Below are positions 20,276-30,416 of a DNA stretch of 30,970 bases, one piece after another. Made by a program: the position numbers and the translations under genes. Origin of the DNA: Haplomitrium mnioides (Eukaryota; Marchantiophyta; Haplomitriopsida; Calobryales); NCBI GenBank assembly GCA_049999725.1, contig JBNGIS010004171.1:1-30970 (forward strand), read 5' to 3'. Below the pieces are notes generated by a model, which ran no database searches, was not told the origin of the DNA, and saw only the letters and a list, made by a program, of their open reading frames with translations. Every line of letters begins with the position of its first letter. Position 1 is the first letter of the stretch.

Positions 20276-20457
20276 AAGTGTGACGCGTCCTTGTAAACAC
20301 ACTTCTTCTCCCTCAATTTTTTGGTGCCCCTGCTGCTGGTCATTGGCTCGACTCTGCCTCTCGTGCAAAACAACCCCACGAAACACCCCCCACACAAAAC
20401 ACACACTTGCACATACACAAACAACTTACCTACGGTTGTTGAGCGCCCTTGATGAGG

Positions 20458-21262
20458 TCATAGATGGGCCCTTGTTTTTCCGTTGATCCTCATACCTCTT
20501 CTATTTGTCAAGGTGCCCCCACCCTTGGCCCCATCTGCCGCCGATGTCCACTGGTGCTCTGGTCTGTCGTAGGCTGATAATTCACGTTGGTGGACAGACA
20601 CCACACCCTCCTCCAACAAATCCTCCTCTGTTGCTTCACTCACGACTTGTACCCAGTAGTGGTACTCCGAGTCCTCTTCTTCCTCAGACCACACACTGTT
20701 GTATTCTGCCTTAGACTGTGTTTCCCCCAAGTGAAGAACTGGACCACAGTGCACTGTCGTTTTGTCGGGGCCGAACACCAATGTGGAGTTCCCCCAATTG
20801 TGCATTACTCTGGCACCATACAGCCACGGCCTTCCTATCAACACCGGGTAAGGAGAGGCTCTGGTGGGTTGCATTACCAGATAATTCAGCTTGAACTTAT
20901 TTCTGCCTATGAAGGTTGGAATTTGAAGTAGAGAGCCTAGTGGCTTTACTCATAACCCATCTGCTAGCCTCATGATCTTGGGTGTAGGCTGGAATTCCGT
21001 GAATCCCAGCTTGTGCGTTGTCTTCTCCACCATAATGTTGACTCATGCCTCTCCATCTACGAGCACTAAAGACATTGTCCACCCCGCGATCTAGATGTCA
21101 ATCTCTGGGGCCCCCTTGTCTTCACAAATTAGCTGCAGGTCTGCTGGAGCTCTCACCTTGGGCAGCCTCTTCCTCCTCTTCGAACCTATCAACAATTCAC
21201 GGAGCTGTCTCTAGTACAGTGGGCTATCCTTGAGGAGTTGGCCTAGTGTGGCCGTGACCAGA
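20458..21262 (-). pseudogene. Gypsy protease with C-terminal tail, internal copy 2
   Basis: It matches copy 1 domain for domain: LVLVDGEA with the catalytic Asp, the same TGA (21045-21043), then VNIM, the VLIGRPWLYGARV segment and an acidic tail. Extra damage unique to this copy includes a TAG about 17 codons before the active site and further changes around 20930-20990. The tail ends near 20458 in a different frame from copy 1 because of small indels, including ten bases present in copy 1 (around 14064) but absent here. It again ends at the polypurine tract with no reverse transcriptase. Confidence 0.72.
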
Positions 21263-22988
21263 CAATTTCTTATTCCTCTTGAATGTTGTAGGGACTGGGC
21301 TTCACCCCCTCTTCCGCAGCTACAACCTTCTTTTGGGCTTCCCCTTGTTGCTTTCGGACCTCCTTGAGGGTCTCTTTGGCGGCCCGCTCCTCTTCCAGCG
21401 CCTCCAAAACCGCCAATTGCTTTTTCACCTGGTCCTGCTGCTCGGGGTAGAACCAATTTTTATTATCCCTCCGATAATCCGAATCAATTTGAGGCGAGGC
21501 CGCCCAAGCCACTTTCTTCTCAGCCCTGCGCCCGGACTTCCTCTGGCTTTTACCTTTGGTCGTCGCCCCTGCCCGGATCACCACCCGGAAACACTCCTCC
21601 GAAGTTGGAGTCTCCCAGCCTGGCAATTCAGCTTCCTCCTCCATGTCCAGAGTGATCAAATTGACATTTGAGGGGGGAGGAGGATTCGCGCTGGGCTCTA
21701 AAGGAATATCGGGTCTTCGGTTTGGACAATTCACCGCCACATGCCTTTCTGTTTTGCATTGGACCCACAAGGGAGGTGGTTGGCCATAACCGCTCTTCCG
21801 TGGCTCCGGACAACTTGATGAAATGTAGCCAGGCTGGCCACAATTCCAACAGACCATGATTGTGGTCCTGGGTGGCCGTGGGACAGCCCACTGATTTACC
21901 GGTCATGCGTTCCCTCCTGCAGGCCTGCTCAGAATTGTTCGAGGTCCCCCACTGATCTGATATACTGCATCTAGGGCCTCCTCCAGGGCATACTCCACTT
22001 CCTAATTGATGTACTCCGGTGCTTCTTCCCTCAAATAGTGCACAACATTCATGTCATTTGGACATTCCTGGGGGGAATGTCTGTGCTGCTTGCACCTGAC
22101 GCACCTGACACCAACTCTTCTGGTTGGCAGGGGCCTGTCCTCCAGCTTGATTCTTGCCAAGAGTATGTTCATCACCTCCATCTTGGCGCTCAGCTCCTCA
22201 ATTCGATCCCTCCCCCTTGACTTTCTGCTCGCCTCAGGTTCGGGTTCAGCTTTCTTGTATCTTCCTTTACTGGCGCCCTTGCGATGACTACTCTCCTTTG
22301 CTTGCTTCTTCTTTTTCTTCCTGGATGACCGGTCCTCCTCTGAGCTGCTGCTGCTGGACTCATTCTCGCTTTCCGAGGAGGACTTGGAACTCTGATCTGT
22401 ACCCTCATCACTGTCCGATGTGTCCGAGGAATCGTCAGAGTCATACTTGGACCTTGCCTTCTTGCGGGAACTGGTGGTAGCAGCCTTCACATGGAATCTT
22501 GCTGCATTGACTGCATCCTCGAGAGTCTGTAGATCTGTTTGGTGCACCCAAGTCCCAATTCCTCTAGGGAGCGCTACCAAGAACCACGCTATGAGCATTC
22601 CGTCTGTGGCTCGAGGGTTCACCTTCCTCGCCACCTTCTTGATACGTTGGAGAAACCTCCTCACAGACTCCTTCTTCGTCATGCTGAGCTGACCCATCTT
22701 GATTAGCGCCTCAGTTTCTTCCCCAATCCCACGGAACTCCGTCGTGAAGGCCGCCTTGAATGCATGCCAGTCCCTTTTGACATTGTCTAGCAGGTCTTTG
22801 TACCAGGGCTGGGCCTCTCCTTTCAACACTCCCGGCAGGATTCCAAGCTTTACATGGGCTTCCCCATTTGCTGCTGCAGTGTTCTCAAGGTCATCCAGCC
22901 ATGCATATGGGTCATCCTTCGGGCGTCCCTTGAAGGACTTGTATTTGAACCTTCTCCGAAGCCCAGAAGGTGACACCTGGTTGGCCAT
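21263..22988 (-). pseudogene. Gypsy gag, internal copy 2
   Basis: From the ATG at 22988 (MANQVSPSGLRRRFKYKSFK) the frame is continuous through the capsid (GEAQPWYKDLLDNVKRDWHA), the acidic Ser/Glu run, the Lys-rich run (six residues shorter than copy 1) and the first knuckle (CVRCKQHRHSPQEC, intact). A TAG at 22004-22002 interrupts it where copy 1 has Glu, and a TGA follows about 32 codons later. The same frame then encodes knuckle 2 (CWNCGQPGYISSSC, His replaced by Tyr) and knuckle 3 (first Cys replaced by Trp). A one-base deletion near 21277 shifts out of the protease frame; copy 1, without that deletion, shows that gag and protease were one frame. Confidence 0.87.
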
Positions 22989-23169
22989 CCCTCCACTGGC
23001 CACTGCCACTTCCACCTAGGGGTTCCTTCCTTCAGCCACTCTTTCTTAACAGGCTCAAGCCCCAGTTGCTTTGTTTCTCAAGAGTGATTTCCTCCTCAAC
23101 TGACTAGAGTCTCTTGTGCACACAGTGGTCTCTCTGGTTCGAGTTGGTCTCATGTTTTTTCAAACCTTT

Positions 23170-23188
23170 GGCCCTCCTTCTAGCGCCA
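23170..23188 (-). other. Primer-binding-site candidate, gypsy internal 2
   Basis: TGGCGCTAGAAGGAGGGCC on the minus strand, 8 bases after the end of LTR 3. The position and the leading TGG fit a primer-binding site; the tRNA is unidentified. Confidence 0.58.
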
Positions 23189-23196
23189 AAAATTCA

Positions 23197-26100
23197 TGTC
23201 GCTCCTCTGTTTCAGGCCTTAACCTTTTCAAGCCCTATTTTGAGTGCAGGGGAGNNNNNNNNNNNNNNNNNNNNNNNNNNNNNNNNNNNNNNNNNNNNNN
23301 NNNNNNNNNNNNNNNNNNNNNNNNNNNNNNNNNNNNNNNNNNNNNNNNNNNNNNAACCTTTTCAAGCCCTATTTTGAGTGCAGATGAGGACAGGTTTTGG
23401 GCTTTCAGGTCCTTTTCTGATATGGCCCTTTACCAGTTATCGTTTTCAGGCCTTAAGGACTTTCCCCTTCCTTACAGACCTAGTGTTCACCACTCACTCT
23501 TCTTATGTTTGCACTCAACTCACTCATTCAGAACCAGTCCACACTCATCACACCCAACATTTGTGTAATTCTTTCCATATATTTTATAGGTCCAAACCTG
23601 GGACCTTGCCACCTTATATGTGCTTGGGGCATAATAGGTGCTAGTGACCTGCACCACTTGAACAATACAACAAGACTGGACTCCCCCTCTTAGGGTTGTC
23701 TCAGAGCTGAAACAGATTATCCTAACTATCCTAATGTGATCTAATTCCTAACTATGCAAAAGGATCAGGGATAGAGAGCATTCACCTCCAAGATACCAGA
23801 ACTTGTGTCGAGGGATGGGACTCTCCCTCCAAGGCTGTTCCCAGGGTCTGCTCAACTATCCCGATGCCTTCTAATCTAATAAGTCACTAGGACACAAAGC
23901 ATAAAGGAAATCTAGCTACACAGATATAGACAAACGATTTACACACTATATGCAAGAGAGAACAGAGTCCTTGAAGGCCCTCTAGATTTCTACAATTTGA
24001 TACTTCCTATATGAGTCCCGCTGCCTTACAACTGCAACCCAGCAACCCACACACCTTCCTCTCCAGATAGTTTTTTAACTTTGCTTGCGAGAAGCCCTAC
24101 TTTTACTACCTCAGGCTAGGAAGAGAGTTTCTTTGACTTCCACCTCTGGAAGACAGCTTTCCTAGCTGCAAGTAGCTCACTCCACCCTCGAGCCTCTACA
24201 GGTCTTACTACGCAGTGCACCGGCACTAGCGCAACCCCCCTCCCTCTCAGCTCCACTTGAAGAATTACACCAGAGTGTACTCCGAACACTCTAGGCTGAT
24301 ACTTGCGCACAAGGAATGGCAGAGACAACCCCAAGCTCCTCACTTGGCGGCCTCTCCCGAAGTCATAACTGGAACTCCCACCCCAGCCGCCCCTCATTGC
24401 GATTTCCTTGTCCTCAGATCATGATGCTCCTACACAGATAATGCAAAGACGACCCCAAGTCCTTCCGTGGTGGCCTCTCTCGAAGTCTTAGCCGGCCTGA
24501 ATCCAATCGAGACCCCATATTAGTCCCCCTCCGCTTTGGTCCACCGGCAAGGATGAGGTCACTTGGATCGCCCGAGCATCCAAAGCTCCTCGCTCTGCAG
24601 TCCTCGGCGCCCCTCCAGTCCTCCTTTGAATCCCCCTGGCCCCCTGGAGCGAGTAACCCTGCTTCACGTGGTCTTGTCAGTGAATTTTCATTCTAGCTCC
24701 ACTTCGTTGCGATTCCCCTTAGCGTGCTGTCGCCTCGCGCCTTGAGGTTGCCCGTGCATCAACCTGGAAGAATTCAAAGGTCGCCAAGGTATACTCCCCT
24801 TGCGAGCGCTGAACTCGCGAGCTCGATCCCAAGAAACGTCGTTAATCCCGTTAGCTCCTTGGAGCTGGGAGGTGACGACCGTGGCACTCGCCAGTTAATC
24901 CCGTTACAACTGACAAGAAGCGTGCGCCACGTATCCCATGATGATGGAAGTACAACGGTAACATCGACGGGGAGTCCGAGGAATCTTGTGGCTAAGATTC
25001 CGTAGATTCCTGCGGCTGAGTCAGAAGGGTTTTTCGGAACAAAGTTCCGAAGCGCCTCGCGGAACGTAATCCACGGAATCTCCAAATATGCCCCCACAGA
25101 TCCCAATTCACCCTCCTTTCGCCACGTCACCCGTTGCACCGCCGTCCGACGCCGCCCCGCAAGGGGGTAGGCTGACCATCGCGCATACTCTCCCTTCCGT
25201 GGTTGACCCGCTCTTTGTCCGAGGTCCAATGAGCTCCTCTTCTGCTGCCGCGTGTTCCGTGAGCTACTGCGGGGTCCCTGGAGTCGCCACGTCCTCCGAA
25301 AGGCACCATCCGATGCCGCCCTGCAAAAGGGTAGGCGGACTATCGCGCGGACCCTTCTTCCGAAGTTGACCGTCAGAAACCTTACCCCGCTCCCCAGCAC
25401 GCCACGTTTCCGAAGCCCTCTCGTGGACTCCCTGCGCTCGCCACGTCATCCGAATAGCCGATGCGGACCTTACTCTGCTCGCCAAATAAGAATTGTACCG
25501 ATGTCGTCATTTCGTCCTTCCCTCGAGATAAGAACTATGCGTGCGCCTCATGCTCCCTTCATTATCTTCTCCGAAAGCTCGATATAGGAACCGCAAGGCC
25601 CTTCGTCACTCTGTCGAACTTTCAGATGTTACGGTTGGACCCGTCGAACTTTCACTCTTGGTCATGCCGAAGCTGCGTTGAATCACCCTTTCAGTGCCTG
25701 CTTGCTCCTCCGTCGGTCGGACCTGCGTTAAATCCCCTTTCTGGCTCAGCCTTCTCCTCGTTGGTCGGTTTGGTGATGGATCACCCTTTTGGCTTCCTTG
25801 GAACTTCCCTTCTTGGATCTCCGATAGATCACCCTTCCGGCACCTTCCGCTCTCCTTTGGCCAGACCCTCGATATGTCGCTGCTTCGGGCCCTCTTCCTT
25901 GCTCCCCTGTTGGATTCCTCGCAGATCCCTCTTAACCGGTCTCTCCACGTCGTAAGACGAATCGGAACCCTGTTAAGCGGGGTCCCCACTTAGAGAGGCG
26001 CATGTCCGCAGATTCGCGGGCCTCTTGGTGCTGCCACGTCGTCTGTGGAATCCCCCGAAGTGCTCTGGAGATGCCACGTTTCCGTGGAATCTCGTGGGGC

Positions 26101-26682
26101 CTTCCGGGGACTCCACCTTTTCGCCCGGATTCGCGGACTCAAATGGAAGGAATTGATCAGCCCTTGCAGGGCGCGCTCCTGCTTGCGGGATCAAGGCGTC
26201 TATCTTCCCTGGCCTTGCTCCCCCTCGTGACGATCTTACCTTCTCATTTCTCTCCTTGAACCTTGCTTCCCGATTTGTGGCCGCTGTAGGACCCTCGCGA
26301 TCTGCCTTTCTTCGGGGTGCCTTCAGATTTTGTCGTTGTGGATCCGTTCCTCTTCCTCCTGCGATTGCTTCGCCACAGGTGGCTGCTCTCTTCCTTCTCC
26401 CCAGGCTCCGATCCCCGCATCCTCCTAAGGCCCATGGATTCTCGCTGGCCTGCTTTGAATTTTGGAAGGTGGCCCTTCCTCTGGCTAGCGATCCTGGTTC
26501 CTTCCTCCTCTCTTCCGCCATGATCATGTTTTCCTCCCAGGACTCATACGCCCTGCTCTTAGTAGCTGTTTGAGGGTACTTCGTGGCTCCTGAGAGGCCC
26601 TCACACTTGTTAAGGCTTATTGTGTCGCTGATGCTTCTGATTTCTTGAATTTTGCTTGAGTGCTCCAAAGCACCGGCTAACA
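23197..26682 (-). repeat. Gypsy LTR 3 (element's terminal 5' LTR)
   Basis: TGTCGCTCC...GGCTAACA on the plus strand; followed by ATATC at 26683. The drawn length is 3486 bp, or 3352 bp after removing the gap and its 34-base flank. In the last 107 bases it differs from LTR 1 at about 3 positions and from LTR 2 at about 7. It gives the complete sequence across the place where LTR 1 has a gap at 12169. Confidence 0.9.
23255..23354. other. Scaffold gap with near-duplicate flanks
   Basis: The 34 bases at 23221-23254 recur at 23355-23388 with two mismatches, while LTR 1 and LTR 2 have the segment once. This is probably a contig overlap that was not merged. Confidence 0.88.
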
Positions 26683-26687
26683 ATATC
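26683..26687. repeat. Right target-site duplication ATATC of the gypsy array
   Basis: Exact copy of 10255-10259, directly after the terminal CA of LTR 3; it forms the first codons of the resumed copia frame. Confidence 0.93.
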
Positions 26688-27034
26688 ACCAAGAGGAACC
26701 ATGCTACTTATCAGATCTGCCATTTATGCGCCTAGTGTAACTAGGAATATGATTAGTTTCAAAGACATTAGAGACAATGGATTCCATTTGCATACAAGCA
26801 CATGTAAAGATCAGGAAGTGATTCATATATTACAGAATAGGCGTGAAAGCATACTATGGAATAAATGTTTAGGACATCTTGGCACAAGCATGTTTCAGAA
26901 TATTCTGAAAGTGTTACAATTTATACCTCATAGCATTAGACCTCATATGTTCAATACACATTGCATCCAATGCTCTCAAGGCAAGCTCATCTTACGACCA
27001 GCGATATCAAAGACTATAATGGATATTCCTAAGT
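26683..27034 (+). pseudogene. Copia protease remainder and GAG-pre-integrase domain
   Basis: The protease frame resumes with ISPRGTMLLIRSAIYAP and continues into the pre-integrase zinc-binding region. The HHCC-type finger is damaged: the first His of the usual LWH is Asn here (LWNKCLGHLG), while the second His and the Cys pair (THCIQCSQGKL) remain. This finger helps integrase assemble on DNA. A one-base frameshift near 27036 separates it from the catalytic core. Confidence 0.82.
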
Positions 27035-28003
27035 TCTTTTGAGCGTTTACACGCAGATGTGTGTGGTCCTATTGACCCACCAAGTGGACCTTTTAGGTAC
27101 TTCTTGGTCATAATTTGTGGGTCATCAAAATGGTCTCAAGTTTTGTTACTCTCTACCTGAAACTTAGTCTTCCCTAGGATGGTGGCTCATATTCTAAAAT
27201 TGAAAGCTCAATTTCCAGAAAATATAGTGAGAATCTTAAGGGTTGACAATGCGGGGAAGTTTACGTCTAAGAATTTTGTCAATTTTTGCATGACTACGGG
27301 TATTGATGCCCAGTACTCTGTGGCTCACGTTCATTTTCAAAATGGCATAGCCGAAAGAGTAATTAGAAGCATACAGATTATAGCTAGACCCATGTTAATG
27401 CAGACCAGACTACCGATTTCTGCATGGGGCCATGTTGTTCTACATGTTGCTTCTTTATTGAAGTACATACCATCAACCTTTAATGCTTTATCGCCTCACC
27501 AACTTGCCTATAGGACTATTCCCGATCTCTCTCATCTCCAAATTTTTGGTTGCCAAGTCCTTGTTCCAATTTTGGGACCGAAAAAGACTAAGATGGGTCC
27601 TCAACGACAAAAGGGCATATATATGGGCTATGAATCCCTGTCAATTATACGATGTCTGGAACCATCCACGGCGTATGTATTTCAAACCAGATTCGTTGAC
27701 TGCCACTTCTATGAGGATATATTCCCATCCTTATTTGAAGACAAAACTTCTTCAATACCAAAAATATTGGAATGGGAGAAAGTATCCACTCTATGGATGG
27801 ATCAAAGGACAAGGCAAGGTGAGGAAGAAGTCATGAGACTTCTTCACTTGACTAAGACTATCGAACAATTGCCTGACTCATTTAATGAGGTCGCAAAGGT
27901 AACACGATCACACATTCCTGCTGTAAATATACCTACAAGGATTCATGACATTACTACAATATCGAGTGATCAATTACCAAGGCAAAAGAGAGGACGTCTT
28001 TAA
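27035..28003 (+). pseudogene. Copia integrase core and C-terminal region
   Basis: Integrase inserts the cDNA into the genome. All three catalytic acids are encoded: Asp in HADVCGPI (27056-27058), Asp in RVDNAGKFTS (27245-27247) and Glu in NGIAER (27353-27355). The last two are 35 residues apart, the classic D,D-35-E spacing. A TGA at 27158-27160 interrupts the core. From 27161 to 28003 the frame is open for 280 codons, including the conserved copia segment around FGCQVLVPILGPKK and the C-terminal tail. A few conserved residues are altered (for example Lys in place of Glu in DNAGKF). Recognition is firm; the protein is not intact. Confidence 0.88.
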
Positions 28004-28162
28004 GGCTCTAAAGACTCTCAACCAAGGCAACGTAATACAACAAAGAGAACTACTTTCTCTGCTAATAGACATTTAGTACCATCATTATCCACCACACCAC
28101 CATTTCAGCCTACTATATCTCTTGTAGAGAACCAAGATAATAAAGAGATCTCAATTCACTAA
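28004..28162 (+). pseudogene. Copia linker between integrase and reverse transcriptase
   Basis: A variable Pro/Ser/Thr-rich stretch with stops (TAA at 28001-28003 and TAA at 28160-28162) joins integrase to reverse transcriptase. It has no motif; its place in the polyprotein identifies it. Confidence 0.5.
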
Positions 28163-29189
28163 ATGGATCCTAGGATTTTATGGCAAAGGGAAAGTGTGAA
28201 TATGGATGATCATTTCGCCTTCATGATTTTACAAACTATATCTAATATACCCCCTTATCCAAGGTTTGTCAAAGAAGCTAAAGACAACCCTGATTGGATT
28301 GAATGGGAAAAGGCAATGAATTCCGAATTGGATGTTATGATACATAGGAATGTATTCGGACCTTTAGTCCTCGTTCCTTCTGACGCTCATTTAATCAGAT
28401 GTAGGTGGATATTGTGAAGAAGCAAAATGAGAAAGGTGAAGTTGTCAGATATAAAGCACGCCTTGTAGCCAAATGCCATACACAAATTCTTGGGAGAGAC
28501 TCTAATCTCATATATGTCATGGTCATGGATGTTATCACTTACCGGTTTCTAGTTGGCTTTTCCCTAGGACATGAGCTCATGACACATCAGTTACATATGG
28601 TGACATGATACTTGTATGGGCTTCTTGATACCCAGATCTATATGAAGGCTCCCATAGAGCTTATTGCTAGGAATATCTATCATATTTAGGGGGAGAATGT
28701 CTCTAAGGGCAAACCTTCAAGCAAACCATCTACCTCTTTACCTATGACCATTTTACAGCCCAAGAGAAGGAGTATTGGGCTTGGACCTTTAGTCCACGAG
28801 ATGCAGAATAGGTAGATTGGACCTATAGTCCCTCCTATACATCAATCCATACCTCTGACCAATGATGGATATGTTGTCCAGATCATGAGATCTATTTATG
28901 GACTTAAGCAAAATGGTCGTATTTGGTATCACAGATTTAAAGGAAGATGATAGCTATGGGCTTCCACTATGATGACATTGCATCTAGTTTATTCATCAAG
29001 AATGTCGACAAACAATTTATTGTTGTCGCACTCTATATCGATGATATAAACTTGTTTGGACACCAACTCCTCCTTAAGCAGACTATGTCTATACTCAAGA
29101 TGATTTTTGATATGAGGGATATAGGTAAGACAACCTATTGCTTGGGACCTCAATTTGAGTACCTTGACGATGGAATTTTGATCCATCAG
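28163..29189 (+). pseudogene. Copia reverse transcriptase, N-terminal to palm, truncated
   Basis: The fragments in order are DNPDWIEWEKAMNSELDVM, then (after a frameshift near 28405) KKQNEKGEVVRYKARLVAKC, then LYGLLDTQIYMKAP, SIYGLKQNGRIWYHRF and, after another frameshift near 28940, VALYIDDINLFGH with the catalytic YIDD at 29034-29045. The last residues are DDGILIHQ at 29189, cut by another LTR. Stops at 28606-28608, 28687-28689 and about 28812 break the middle. The stretch between YMKAP and IYGLKQ is about 80 codons, longer than the 30-45 I expect for copia. RNase H is absent. Confidence 0.85.
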
Positions 29190-30239
29190 TGTCGGCCGGT
29201 GTTTTTCGGGGTTTTTCAAATTTTTGTGTTTAACTTGGGCTAGCACAACACTTTGAGCCTAGGACAGATAAACCTGGTTCACAAAGGGGTGAATAAGAAT
29301 AAAAATAGGTTAAGCAATTATTCAGAGTCTAAGGAGTAGGTTTTGTTTGGTTCCATCGAAAGTCGGACCAATTGGACGCAAGGAGAGAGTGACCTCAAAA
29401 ATGCGGCCAGGAAGGGAGGGCGTGGAGAGATGGATTGGAAGCAGGGCCATATGAGCCACCTTGCCCCTACCCTGTTTTTTTTTCCCTTTGTGTTGTTTTC
29501 CCCATAGTCGAATTTGTCGTTCGGTTTTCCTCTGTTCTGTCCTTTTTTGCTCTGAGGACGCTGTTACCTAGCCATCCGTCGTTATTTGTTCTGTCATAGT
29601 AGGTAAGCCGTGAATGTTCCCCCGTTGGTGAAGGGTCTGAATGGGACTCCACTTCCCCTGTCCGAAGGAGTCCGAGGTGTATAAGCGTTGCTAGGAGTTA
29701 TTACTTTAGTTTATTATATTATATTTTATTTGATTTCTATTATATTTTACTATTAAGTAGGTAACTCTACTCCCCTTGTCAAATAGTCTTTTTGGAATTT
29801 TGTAACTCTATTATTTTTATCTATTTTATTTTATTATTTTTGTATATTATATTATATGTTTATTTATTAGTATTTTATTTTTAGTATTGTATTATATTAT
29901 ATTATGTTATATTATTTATTAATCATTATTATTTATTTATATTATATTTTGTTATTAGTTATTTTGTTTTTATTATTTATTATATTTAAATACTTAAATA
30001 GCATTACTTTATTATATTATATTACTATTATTTATTTATTAATAGGCTATTAAATTCTAGGCTATTTCAATTATAATTATTTTTATTTTATATATTATAT
30101 TATATTTATTTATTCTATGTATGAGAGAAGTATTGCATTTTTATTTTTATATATTTTATTACTATTTTATTTATTTTATTGACCCATCCTTCTAGAAGTA
30201 CTATATTATTATTATATTATTTTAATAATAATAATTTAT
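29190..30239. mobile_element. LTR-like insertion truncating copia; AT-rich right half
   Basis: The copia frame stops exactly at TGTCGGCCGGTGTTTTTCGG (29190), a typical LTR opening. About 500 bases of mixed sequence follow, then an AT-rich stretch (29700-30239) dominated by TTATTATATT-type runs. No coding sequence is present. The far end (expected CCGACA) is not in the window, probably because a second copia element is inserted at 30240. Strand cannot be assigned from one end. It could also be a solo LTR or another class of element. Confidence 0.5.
29700..30239. repeat. AT-rich low-complexity tract
   Basis: About 540 bases made mostly of TTA, TAT and ATT runs with few G or C, no open frame of note and no clean fixed period. 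It may be the internal part of the LTR that starts at 29190 or a matrix-attachment-like sequence; nothing in the sequence decides. Confidence 0.65.
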
Positions 30240-30407
30240 TGTTGTGGTATGCATATCGCACAGAGAGAGAACGAGAGAGCAGTTACGCCGTGCAACGCTT
30301 CCTTCAATGTATTAATCAATAGAAGAATAGTGATGAGGGATCGAATGTCCCTCTTATCTATACATCTATTCCATTCTATATATAGGGGTATACTATGTTC
30401 TATAACA
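30240..30407 (-). repeat. 3' LTR of a second copia element (minus strand)
   Basis: On the minus strand a 168-bp segment from TGTTATAGAACATAG to CATACCACAACA is preceded by a polypurine tract and ends in TG...CA style. It contains a TATATATAG box (about 30384-30376) and a CTCTCTCT-type tract, as in short copia LTRs. The other LTR lies outside the window, so its identity as a pair is untested. Confidence 0.6.
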
Positions 30408-30416
30408 CTCCCCCTT
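30408..30416 (-). other. Polypurine tract of the second copia element
   Basis: AAGGGGGAG on the minus strand directly before TGTTATAG. An 8-bp inverted repeat (GGCTGATT at 30417-30424, AATCAGCC at 30435-30442) abuts it and could form a hairpin in the RNA. Confidence 0.65.

Larger units (their letters stand above)
10260..26682 (-). mobile_element. Tandem gypsy array: LTR-internal-LTR-internal-LTR
   Basis: Three directly repeated LTRs (10260-13808, 16770-20262, 23197-26682) enclose two internal domains (13809-16769, 20263-23196). Read on the minus strand, each unit runs LTR, primer-binding site, gag, protease, polypurine tract, LTR. The outer ends are TG...CA with an ATATC duplication, so the whole array behaves as one insertion. 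Internal domains hold gag and protease only. Unequal recombination between LTRs of sister copies, or insertion of an already tandem cDNA, would give this structure. The drawn length of 16,423 bp falls to about 15.95 kb after gap correction. Confidence 0.92.
6290..29189 (+). mobile_element. Ty1/copia retrotransposon, split by a nested gypsy array
   Basis: The domain order is copia-type: 5' LTR, gag with one zinc knuckle, protease, integrase with D,D-35-E, then reverse transcriptase with YIDD. Integrase before reverse transcriptase excludes gypsy. The coding region is continuous across the inserted array: the frame and the ATATC duplication match at 10255-10259 and 26683-26687. RNase H and the 3' LTR are missing because another LTR element begins at 29190. 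Numerous stops and frameshifts show an old, inactive copy. Without the inserted array the remnant is about 6.5 kb. Confidence 0.85.
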
